NCBI GenBank assembly: GCA_020724265.1 | Contig: DYHH01000019.1 | Coordinates: forward strand, 1-64,000 | DNA length: 64,000 bases | Origin: Melioribacter roseus | Lineage (GTDB): Bacteria > Bacteroidota > Ignavibacteria > Ignavibacteriales > Melioribacteraceae | Direction of reading: 5' to 3' | In this document: positions 26,689-34,379 of the stretch, piece by piece | Numbering within the stretch: position 1 is the first letter of the stretch | How the letters are laid out: each line of letters opens with the position of its first letter | Made by a program: the position numbers and the translations under genes | The notes under the pieces: generated by a model | What the model saw: the letters and a program-made list of their open reading frames with translations, nothing else | Databases searched by the model: none | What the model was told of the DNA's origin: nothing

Positions 26689-28011
26689 ATGACAATAAGT
26701 GATAAATTAAAAGATCATATTCTAGAGTCAATTGGTGAAGGTGTTTTCACTGTTGATAAAGATTTTCGTATAAATTTTTTTAATCATGCTGCCGAAGAAA
26801 TAACCGGTTTTAAAAAAGACGAAGTATTAGGTAATTTTTGCAAACATATCTTTAAATCAAAATTATGTTATACCGAATGCCCCATTGCTTTAGTTATAAA
26901 ATCCAATAAAAATATTTATGACTTTGAATCATCAATCACAAAAAGTTCCGAAGAAATAATACCAATAAAACTTAATGCTGCTGTTCTCTATAATGACAAC
27001 CGGGAACCGAGGGGCGGAATTGTTACATTCCGGGATATATCTGAGATGGAGAAAATTAGAAAAGATTTGGAAAAAGAGACTCACTTTAACGGTATTGTAG
27101 GTGTTAGCAAACATATGCAGGAAATTTTCTCATTAATTAAAGAGATAACCGATTCAGTGGCACCGGTTTTAATTTCCGGCGAATCCGGCACCGGTAAAGA
27201 ACTGATTGCAAATGCAATACAAAAAACCAGCATGAGAAGAGATAAACCTTTCATTAAAATTAATTGTGCGGTTCTTCCTCCTCAGTTGTTAGGGAGCGAA
27301 CTTTTCGGTCATGTTAAAGGTGCTTTTACCGATGCCGTTAAAGACAGAATAGGAAGATTTGAACTTGCCGATGGAGGCACAGTATTTTTAGATGAAGTGG
27401 CAGAAATGCCTCAGCAAACCCAAATCCAACTTCTACGGGTTTTACAGGAAGGAACTTTTGAAAGAGTAGGTGAATCAGAAACAAGAACCACCAACGTTAG
27501 AGTAGTTGCCGCAACAAATATTAATATTGAGAAGGCATTAAATGAAGGAAAGTTTAGAGAAGATCTCTTTTACAGACTAAATGTTATACCGATTACGGTT
27601 AAACCCCTGCGCGAAAGACTTGATGATATTATTCCTCTTATTCACCATTTTATTCATAAATTCAATTTAATTTATAAAAAAGAAATCGAGGATATTTCCG
27701 ATGAAACATTGGAACTACTTCACTCTTATAATTGGCCCGGAAATATTAGAGAATTGGAGAACGTGCTTGAATTTGCTTACGTTAGAACAAAGAAAAATAA
27801 CAATATCACAGCTCAACAACTTCCCCCTGTAATAAAATCTAAATCGGTTAAAAATGTTGATGTAGAAGAAAACATCTCCGTTAGCTCCGGCACCTCTTAT
27901 TTAATTAAAGTATTAGATAAAAACAAGTGGAATAAATCTGCAGCCGCAAAAGAATTAGGTATCGGAAGAACAACACTTTGGCGAAAATTAAAAGAAATTG
28001 GATTAGAATGA
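26689..28011 (+). CDS. PAS-domain sigma-54-dependent transcriptional activator (NtrC family)
   Basis: A 440-residue enhancer-binding protein. Residues 5-115 are a PAS domain with a Cys cluster (FCKHIFKSKLCYTECP at about 49-64). Residues about 135-365 are the AAA+ domain with Walker A GESGTGKE, a sigma-54 contact loop GAFTDA in place of GAFTGA, Walker B GTVFLDE, and NWPGNIRELENV near the end. Residues 395-440 are a Fis-type HTH (NKSAAAKELGIGRTTLWRKL). It has no receiver domain, so the signal probably enters through PAS. Sigma-54-like promoters at 16881, 28169 and 32169 and GTTTC/GAAAC palindromes make it the likely regulator of the cytochrome and heme genes. Confidence 0.9.
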   Translation: MTISDKLKDHILESIGEGVFTVDKDFRINFFNHAAEEITGFKKDEVLGNFCKHIFKSKLCYTECPIALVIKSNKNIYDFESSITKSSEEIIPIKLNAAVLYNDNREPRGGIVTFRDISEMEKIRKDLEKETHFNGIVGVSKHMQEIFSLIKEITDSVAPVLISGESGTGKELIANAIQKTSMRRDKPFIKINCAVLPPQLLGSELFGHVKGAFTDAVKDRIGRFELADGGTVFLDEVAEMPQQTQIQLLRVLQEGTFERVGESETRTTNVRVVAATNINIEKALNEGKFREDLFYRLNVIPITVKPLRERLDDIIPLIHHFIHKFNLIYKKEIEDISDETLELLHSYNWPGNIRELENVLEFAYVRTKKNNNITAQQLPPVIKSKSVKNVDVEENISVSSGTSYLIKVLDKNKWNKSAAAKELGIGRTTLWRKLKEIGLE

Positions 28012-28018
28012 TCTGTTT

Positions 28019-28044
28019 CAATTTGTTTCACCGGAAACAAATTG
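28019..28044 (+). promoter_or_regulatory. Perfect palindrome, candidate activator binding site
   Basis: CAATTTGTTTC at 28019-28029, a four-base centre, then the exact complement GAAACAAATTG at 28034-28044. A further TGTTTC half site flanks it on each side. It sits about 125 bases upstream of the sigma-54-like promoter at 28169, a normal enhancer distance, and just after the activator gene. Confidence 0.6.
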
Positions 28045-28168
28045 TTTCGTATACTGTAATTGTATCTATAACAATAAGTTAGACTCCTTTAAATAGTATT
28101 ACCCTTCTTTGCTGGAACATCTTGTTTCAAAACCTAAACAAAAATTTCTTTTTTAGCTCAAAATCAAC

Positions 28169-28184
28169 TGGCATAAGCTTTGTC
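28169..28184 (+). promoter_or_regulatory. Sigma-54-like promoter before the 28.2 kb cytochrome
   Basis: TGGCATA, four bases, TTGTC: the -24 GG is kept and the spacing is exact, with GT instead of GC at -12. About 50 bases before the ATG at 28233. Confidence 0.5.
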
Positions 28185-28232
28185 GATATTAACATCTAAT
28201 TATGTAATTAAATCTCATACAGGGAAATTGAT

Positions 28233-29627
28233 ATGAAAAAAATATTTCTTTTGATTTTTACGATCACCCTAATTGTGTTGTTCAGCATTGCATGTTCCGA
28301 AGACAAAGATGAAAAAATTGTTAATCCCAATGGAACTGATGAGTCAGTTGCATCGTGTGAAGGTTGCCATACAAATTACGAGCACTTAAAAGCTGTACAT
28401 ACACCTGATCCCCCAAGCAGCGGTGGAGGCGGATGCGGAGGGGCTATCCCCCATATCCAACCTTATGATAGGGTTTTTCTCGGAGGTAATGGTTTTGTTG
28501 CTTTTAAATATGGTACACATGGGAAACTGAGCTGTGTTTCATGTCATAATGGCGTTGATGATACAGCGGACAAGCAATTAGCGCATTCTCAAGATTTCAT
28601 AGCTAAACCATCTCATGATCCAGAAAGTAAATGTGGTACTTGCCATGCCGAAATTGTTGCAAGGACTAAAAATAGTCTGCACCAACAAGGTTGGGGCCAA
28701 AAAAGTATGGTTGTCTTAAGATCCGGATTGGATAACGTGCCGGACGGATTCGACCAACTAAGTGAAGTGATGAAAGAAGGTTATAATAGCAACTGTGCAA
28801 CATGCCACGCATCATGCGGTGATTGTCATGTAAATCGTCCTGCTGCAGGTGGTGGCGGATTATATAATGGGCATAATTTTTTGAAGAAACCCAACATGCG
28901 TGATCATTGCACAACCTGTCATTCTAGCCGAGGAGCCCACGCATATTTTGGAATTGCTGTTGGAACAGTTCCCGATGTTCACTTAACAAAATTTGGTTTT
29001 GACTGTATGCATTGTCATAACAAAGATGAAATTCACGGTGACGGGAATATTTATGACCAACGATATAAAATGCCGTTAAAACCTGAATGCACTGATTGTC
29101 ATGCACATGTTGCACAATCAAATAAATTTCACACTTTTCACATGGATACTTTTAGTTGTAACGTTTGCCATTCTCAAAATTATAATAATTGCGGAAGTTG
29201 TCACGTTGGCGGTGACGGTGCAAGAATCCCTTCTCACCAAAAGTTTAAAATTGGCATGAATCCGCTTCATGATATTAAACCTACATTTAAATATGCATTA
29301 CTGCGTGAATCTCCGATGGCTCCTGATAGCTGGTCGAATTATGGAACTCCAAGTCTAAATAATTTTGATGTTAGACCAACATACAAATATGCAACACCTC
29401 ATAACATTGTTAAAATTACATCAAGAACAGGTTATAAAGATGCTACCAGTGGACAGTGGGTAACTTTCACAAATTGTGCCGAGGGGTGCCATATCAGTAA
29501 AAATAATGACGGAACCTATAATAATAAAGAAATTTACCTTTTTGATGAAGACCTATTAGATTGGGAAAAGGAAGCTAACAGAAATGTAATTGTTGATGAT
29601 CGATTACCATCTTCATGGGGTCTGTAA
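28233..29627 (+). CDS. Multiheme lipoprotein cytochrome (10 CXXCH + 1 CX3CH)
   Basis: A 464-residue lipoprotein with lipobox LFSIAC (Cys near 21). Heme motifs run from CEGCH to CGSCH (ten CXXCH), plus a CAEGCH (CX3CH) near residue 416. A glycine-rich insert with two extra cysteines (SSGGGGCGG) lies near residue 62 and another GGGG stretch near 206. The last 130 residues have only the CX3CH motif and may form a distinct domain. It has its own sigma-54-like promoter and a palindromic upstream site, and is followed 44 bases later by a rhodanese lipoprotein. I do not recognise a named family; by lipidation and position it is probably an outer-membrane or surface cytochrome. Confidence 0.83.
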   Translation: MKKIFLLIFTITLIVLFSIACSEDKDEKIVNPNGTDESVASCEGCHTNYEHLKAVHTPDPPSSGGGGCGGAIPHIQPYDRVFLGGNGFVAFKYGTHGKLSCVSCHNGVDDTADKQLAHSQDFIAKPSHDPESKCGTCHAEIVARTKNSLHQQGWGQKSMVVLRSGLDNVPDGFDQLSEVMKEGYNSNCATCHASCGDCHVNRPAAGGGGLYNGHNFLKKPNMRDHCTTCHSSRGAHAYFGIAVGTVPDVHLTKFGFDCMHCHNKDEIHGDGNIYDQRYKMPLKPECTDCHAHVAQSNKFHTFHMDTFSCNVCHSQNYNNCGSCHVGGDGARIPSHQKFKIGMNPLHDIKPTFKYALLRESPMAPDSWSNYGTPSLNNFDVRPTYKYATPHNIVKITSRTGYKDATSGQWVTFTNCAEGCHISKNNDGTYNNKEIYLFDEDLLDWEKEANRNVIVDDRLPSSWGL

Positions 29628-29671
29628 TTAATTGAATTACACTAATAAACAAAAACAAGGAGTTAACTAAA

Positions 29672-30661
29672 ATGAAATTAAAAAATCTATTGTACTTATT
29701 ATTGATAACATCGTTTTTATTTTTCCAAACTGGATGTTCGAAAGACGACACTAACCCTGCTGCACCTGTCGATCCTATTAATGAATCACAAGTATTAGCT
29801 GAGTATCTTGAAGCAAGTGGAGATTTTATAAATAATGCAGCGCCCGCTATGATATCAGCTTCTGATGTTTATGCCGATTTATTATTAGGTGCAAACATTG
29901 CTGTTCTTGATGTCCGATCTAAAACTGACTATGATGCCGGACATATTGCTGGTGCTGTACATGTTCCCATTAGTGATTTAATAAACTATTACAAGAACAA
30001 TAATTTGGCATCTAAAACAAAAGTTGTATTAGCCTGTTACTCCGGTCAAAGCGCTGGCTGGGCAACCGCTTTACTTAGATTAATCGGTTATAGCAATGTC
30101 TTTGACTTGAAATATGGTATGTCAAGCTGGAACCCTGCTACAAGCGGTCCTTGGGTAAATAATATTGGCAACGCAAGAGCAGGTGATTTTGTAACTACAC
30201 CAACTTCAAAAAATGCAATTGGAAATATGCCTACTCTGTCTACAGGTAAAACTACCGGGCCGGAAATCTTAGAAGCAAGAGTTGCTGCAGTTTTAGCCGA
30301 AGGTTTTAGTTTGGCTGCAATAGACAATGGAACTTTATATACAAACTTATCTAACTATTACATTGTGAACTATTGGCCAATTGATCAGTACAATTGGGGA
30401 CATATTTCAGGATCAGTTCAATATACTCCCAAACAAGACCTCAAGCTCAGTACCGCATTGAAAACATTACCAACCAATAAACCGGTTGTGATTTATTGCT
30501 ACACGGGTCAAACTTCTGCACATGTTGCTGCATATTTAAGACTTCTTGGTTATGATGCTAAATCATTGCTCTATGGAGTTAACGCTATGAGTTATGATGC
30601 AATGCCTGGAACAAAATTCAATGCTGCTACAGATGTACACGATTATCCTTTAGTACCTTAA
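29672..30661 (+). CDS. Lipoprotein with two rhodanese domains
   Basis: A 329-residue lipoprotein with lipobox FFQTGC (Cys near 22). Two rhodanese-like domains follow: the first at about 62-160 with LDVRSKTDYDAGHI and active loop CYSGQSA, the second at about 215-320 with GHISGS and CYTGQTS. Both keep the catalytic Cys, so both could carry sulfane sulfur. An AGGAG site precedes the start. A rhodanese lipoprotein beside multiheme surface cytochromes recalls ExtH in the Geobacter extHIJKL cluster. It ends before a strong terminator, so it likely shares the transcript of the upstream multiheme lipoprotein. Confidence 0.87.
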   Translation: MKLKNLLYLLLITSFLFFQTGCSKDDTNPAAPVDPINESQVLAEYLEASGDFINNAAPAMISASDVYADLLLGANIAVLDVRSKTDYDAGHIAGAVHVPISDLINYYKNNNLASKTKVVLACYSGQSAGWATALLRLIGYSNVFDLKYGMSSWNPATSGPWVNNIGNARAGDFVTTPTSKNAIGNMPTLSTGKTTGPEILEARVAAVLAEGFSLAAIDNGTLYTNLSNYYIVNYWPIDQYNWGHISGSVQYTPKQDLKLSTALKTLPTNKPVVIYCYTGQTSAHVAAYLRLLGYDAKSLLYGVNAMSYDAMPGTKFNAATDVHDYPLVP

Positions 30662-30671
30662 GAATTCAATT

Positions 30672-30699
30672 AAAGGGAGCTGAATTAAGCTCCCTTTTT
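30672..30699 (+). terminator. Rho-independent terminator after the rhodanese gene
   Basis: AAAGGGAGCT at 30672-30681, six-base loop, AGCTCCCTTT at 30688-30697 and further T. It marks the right end of the electron-transfer island. Confidence 0.9.
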
Positions 30700-30715
30700 C
30701 TATGAGGAAAATAAA

Positions 30716-31177
30716 ATGAGCGAGATGTTGGGAAATCAGTATTTTATGGTTAGAAAATATTTTGATGCCAAAACCGAGTATGAAAACGAACTAATAAAGT
30801 ACCCTGCAAATAAATCGATACTAAAAAAACTTATTATTTGTTTAACTCAAACCGGTGAAGTTCAAAAAGCACTTGATCATTTTTATAAATTAGCAATTAC
30901 CGATATTGAATACATTATAGACACTGACCCGGTAAGAGATGATTGCCCATGTGTTGAATTAATTGAACAACTTAAAAAATCAATTGGGAATTACAAGAAT
31001 GTTTTTGATGAACAAGTAATTAACGGAATACTTTGGGGATACTGTGATATAACAAATTCAATTCAACATTTTGAAAAAGCAGCATTAATTGATAGATCTA
31101 ATAGAAAAATAACAGAAATAATTGATGTAATGAATCAATACATTAGCAAAAGCAACACTTTAATTCAGCTGAATTAA
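30716..31177 (+). CDS. Small TPR-like protein of unknown function
   Basis: A 153-residue soluble protein with no signal peptide. Residues 5-60 read as a pair of TPR-like helices (MVRKYFDAKTEYENELIKYP, then a second helix with KALDHFYKLA). The second half is helical, with DCPCVELIEQ and a further TPR-like segment IQHFEKAALID. It has an AGGAAAA ribosome-binding site. It starts within 17 bases of the terminator of the rhodanese gene, so it may get only read-through transcription. No family recognised. Confidence 0.6.
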   Translation: MSEMLGNQYFMVRKYFDAKTEYENELIKYPANKSILKKLIICLTQTGEVQKALDHFYKLAITDIEYIIDTDPVRDDCPCVELIEQLKKSIGNYKNVFDEQVINGILWGYCDITNSIQHFEKAALIDRSNRKITEIIDVMNQYISKSNTLIQLN

Positions 31178-32168
31178 AAATCTCTAAAAAACTGAAATCC
31201 CAAGAGCCTTTTATTTCCTTCCCATTTAGTTATTACTGCAGAAAAAGCGCCACATACAAATAGCTCGCGAGTAAAACAATACCGGCTGCAAATAAAAAAG
31301 TTATAGGAAATTAAAATCAAAGATATTGATAAGAATAAAACATACCCCCGTTTTGTTTTAACTTCTTTAACTAATTTGCTAAAAAAATATTCAGTACTCT
31401 ATAACAATTCCTATTTTCACATATAAGAAAGAATTTATCTACAAATTTATATGTTGTGACGTGCATATTTTTGGCTTCTCAACAAATTTAATGTGTGATT
31501 TCGCACTTCATTTCGTTTCGCCCCGAATAACATGTAGCAAAAATCTCGCAAAATCTACGTATAAAAAGGAAGAACAGACATAACCGCTGGCATTTGTCGG
31601 CGTCAATACATTGCTCGTAATCTATAATTTTTCGAATTCTTTAAACTATATCGCGAGGGTATCACCGCAGACGTAAAGTCTGCGGCTATATTCAATCTTT
31701 GAAAATGTTGAAGGTCGTTTGACTTCGACAAACTCTGGCGAGTCACTTGTTTTTATCTTCAACGTTGCTTGTTAACAAAGCAACCTTCGAGGAAAAAGTA
31801 CTTAAGCAGCAAACTCTTACCTCGAAGGTTTCTTCAAATCGCCTGAATTTATCAGATAAAAAATTATTAACAAAGATTTTTGTATATCTATTTTGATTAA
31901 GAAAGTCCCGGTGATATTCTGCCAATCTTACCACCTATAAGAAAGAATAAGTCCGCATATCCCATTTATAAGAAGCTAATTTTTGTAAATAATTTAGGAT
32001 TCGTTTTAAGTTTATATTACATTTTAAGTATAGAAAACCAAGAGAACATATTTTCCTTATCTCATTGTAATAAAATGAGTTAGAAGCAGGAAATCTGCAT
32101 CATCCCACAAAAATAGATTATCAATTCTTCTTATTTTTGTATAATTTTGAGTTTTGATAGAATTAAGC
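31178..32168. other. Long gene-free region with repeat copy B
   Basis: About one kilobase with no credible gene. It holds repeat copy B (31581-31915) and, near its end, a short CTCATT/AATGAG inverted repeat around 32064. The right edge runs into the sigma-54-like promoter of the heme cluster. Short frames here start in repeat modules and have no ribosome-binding sites. Confidence 0.6.
31581..31915. repeat. Modular palindromic repeat, copy B
   Basis: Same module order as copy A: a degraded first hairpin near 31583, CCGCAGAC/GTCTGCGG at 31665-31685, AACCTTCGAGG at 31782-31792 with its complement at 31820-31830, then a decayed third module near 31836-31912. It has an extra 50 bases between modules 1 and 2 compared with copy A. 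Interior sequence between arms is also conserved (cttaag, agcaaactcttac), showing common descent. Confidence 0.75.
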
Positions 32169-32185
32169 TTGGCACGTAAATAGCA
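32169..32185 (+). promoter_or_regulatory. Sigma-54-like promoter of the heme biosynthesis cluster
   Basis: TTGGCACG, four bases, TAGCA: a perfect -24 element and a -12 element with GC kept and one mismatch. It lies about 30 bases before the ATG at 32214, so a transcript would have a short leader containing the GTGAGG ribosome-binding site. Confidence 0.6.
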
Positions 32186-32213
32186 ATGAATTTTGCATTC
32201 TAAGTGAGGAAAA

Positions 32214-33038
32214 ATGATATCCGCAATTCAAACATTAAACATTCTACTGCCGATTCTATACGGGATAACTTTTGCAGTTTACTTATATGATTTTGTAAAA
32301 GATACAAGGTCAATGTCCGATTCGAAAAGAATTTTTCTCTTTCTTACTTTGATGATTCATATATTTTATCTTCTTGCCAGAACCATCGAATTTGACCATA
32401 CCCCTATCACAAATAAATTTGAGATCTTTACACTCCTGGCGTTCTCAATTTCATTCTCGTATTTTGTTTTGGAATTGCTGACCGACGTAAGAGGAACGGG
32501 GTTATTTATAATTTTATTTTCTTTTATCTTCCAATTAATATCATCACTTTTTATCGAGGATTTATTTGAAGTTGCCGAAGTATTAAGAAACAGATTACTC
32601 GGTTTGCATGTTGTAAGTTCAATGCTCGGTTATTCGGGTTTTACTCTCGCCGCAGTTTACGGAATTCTATACTTAATGCTGTACAACGAAATAAAGATGA
32701 ACAAATTCGGACTTATATTTAAAAGACTACCGAGCCTCGAAACACTTTACAAGCTTTGTTTCTATTCAGTATTAATTGGGTTTGTTTTGTTAACATTCGG
32801 CGTTGTCATTGGGGTTATCTGGCTTCCTTCGGCATTCCCGAATTTCAGTTATTCAGACCCGAAGTTAATAACAACAGGAATCGTTTGGTTGATCTTCGGA
32901 TTTATAGTCGCGGCTAAATTTATTGCAAACTGGCATGGTAAAATTGTTGTTAACATTGCTTTATTTGGTTATTTGGTTATGATTCTTTCAATTGTATTCA
33001 CAATAATTTTTGCCAATAGTTTTCATTCATTTTATTAA
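32214..33038 (+). CDS. CcsA-family membrane protein, HemX-like
   Basis: A 274-residue membrane protein with about eight hydrophobic helices, of the CcsA/CcmC superfamily. The conserved histidines are kept in the contexts GLHVVSSMLGYSGF near residue 135 and NWHGK near 243. The WWD heme-handling segment is degenerate: where heme lyases have WxWDPKE this protein has SYSDPKL. A short CcsA-type protein lacking WWD directly before hemA matches HemX, which in Bacillus lowers HemA abundance. A role in cytochrome c assembly cannot be excluded; the separate ccm genes at 45-49 kb make it less needed. Confidence 0.78.
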   Translation: MISAIQTLNILLPILYGITFAVYLYDFVKDTRSMSDSKRIFLFLTLMIHIFYLLARTIEFDHTPITNKFEIFTLLAFSISFSYFVLELLTDVRGTGLFIILFSFIFQLISSLFIEDLFEVAEVLRNRLLGLHVVSSMLGYSGFTLAAVYGILYLMLYNEIKMNKFGLIFKRLPSLETLYKLCFYSVLIGFVLLTFGVVIGVIWLPSAFPNFSYSDPKLITTGIVWLIFGFIVAAKFIANWHGKIVVNIALFGYLVMILSIVFTIIFANSFHSFY

Positions 33039-33056
33039 TAAATAGCAAGATAGTTT

Positions 33057-34379
33057 ATGAACTTAGTCGGTATTTCAATAAATCATAAAACGGCACCAAT
33101 TGAATTAAGAGAAGCTCTTCACTTAAGTCAGGATGAGATTATTGATTTAATTCCGAAACTGAAAAAAGATTTGTTCGAAGACGGATTTATTCTATCTACA
33201 TGTAACCGTACCGAGATTTTCGGAACTTCAAAGAAAAGTTTATTAAATCACAGAGAGTTAGAAGAATTCATTATAAGTCACAAACCTGTTAAGGGAATTC
33301 AGCCTGACCACTTCACCAAATATTTCTCATGTGCTGCGGTTAAACATATTTTTTCGGTTGCATCCGGAATTGACTCATTAATAATCGGAGACAGTCAAAT
33401 TTTAGGTCAATTGAAAGATGCATTCCAAAAATCCGAAGATATGCATTTTTCCGGATCAATAATTAAACGTGTATTTGATTCTGCAGTTCGTGTGGGTAAG
33501 CGCGCAATTAAAGAAACATTAATCGGCGAAGGAGCTGTAACAGTAAGTTATGCAGCAGTTCAGGTTGTTGAAAAAGTTTATTCAAATCTCGATAAAAAAA
33601 GTGCGCTAATAATCGGTGCCGGCGAAACAGGCGAGCTTGCAGCAATTCATCTGAATGATAAAGGAATCGGCAAAATTTCAATTGCAAACCGTACTTTGGA
33701 AAAAGCAGAACTGCTTGCAAACAAAGTTCACGGTGAAATTATTCCTTTCGACCAATTAAAGGATCATCTTTATAATTTTGATATAATAATCAGTGCTACA
33801 AGCGCACCGGATTTGATACTTACTCATGATGATATAAAATCAATGATGAAGAAGAGAAAAGGAAACACCTGCGTTATTATGGATATTGCTATACCGAGAG
33901 ATGTTGATAATAAAGTAAGCGAGTTGCCTAATGTATTTTATCACGATATTGATTCGCTTAAAATTATTGTAGACCAGAATATGCGTAAACGTAAATCCGA
34001 AATTCCGAAAGTGGAATCAATTATTCTTGAGGAAATGACAAACTTATTCAGTTGGTACAATGCGCTTGATGTTGTTCCGACAATCAAATCCGTACGGGAA
34101 TTTTTTGATGAAATTAGAAGTGATGAACTGAATAAAATCAAACATAAGATTTCAAAAGAGGATTATGAAAAGCTGGAAGATATGACACGCAGAATGATGG
34201 GAAGAATTCTTCATAATCCAACAATTAAATTGCGGGAACTTGCGGAATCAGGTACTCATACTCAAGAAGCTGTTATTCATGCTTTAATTCTAAAAGAGTT
34301 GTTTAATCTTGAGCATGGAAGAAACAACGGTTCACCTCTCTATAATGATAATAACGGGGATAAGTTTGAAGAAAAATAA
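33057..34379 (+). CDS. hemA: Glutamyl-tRNA reductase
   Basis: A 440-residue enzyme reducing glutamyl-tRNA to glutamate-1-semialdehyde, the first step of C5-pathway heme synthesis. The N-terminal catalytic domain has GISINHKTAPIELRE and the nucleophile C49 in STCNRTEIF. Then come SGIDSLIIGDSQILGQ, the NADPH domain with LIIGAGETGELAA near 184, and a C-terminal helical dimerisation domain. Length is slightly above the usual 420. It is 18 bases after the HemX-like gene and overlaps hemC by 14 bases. Confidence 0.96.
   Translation: MNLVGISINHKTAPIELREALHLSQDEIIDLIPKLKKDLFEDGFILSTCNRTEIFGTSKKSLLNHRELEEFIISHKPVKGIQPDHFTKYFSCAAVKHIFSVASGIDSLIIGDSQILGQLKDAFQKSEDMHFSGSIIKRVFDSAVRVGKRAIKETLIGEGAVTVSYAAVQVVEKVYSNLDKKSALIIGAGETGELAAIHLNDKGIGKISIANRTLEKAELLANKVHGEIIPFDQLKDHLYNFDIIISATSAPDLILTHDDIKSMMKKRKGNTCVIMDIAIPRDVDNKVSELPNVFYHDIDSLKIIVDQNMRKRKSEIPKVESIILEEMTNLFSWYNALDVVPTIKSVREFFDEIRSDELNKIKHKISKEDYEKLEDMTRRMMGRILHNPTIKLRELAESGTHTQEAVIHALILKELFNLEHGRNNGSPLYNDNNGDKFEEK

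Noticed and set aside
31763-31782. TTGTTAACAA as a Rex operator
   Set aside because: It lies inside repeat copy B far from any gene start and lacks the usual spacer between half sites.
31743-31934. 63-residue reverse frame in the long gene-free region
   Set aside because: It is the reading of repeat copy B and the flanking sequence, with no initiation signal; the equivalent frame in copy A is different.
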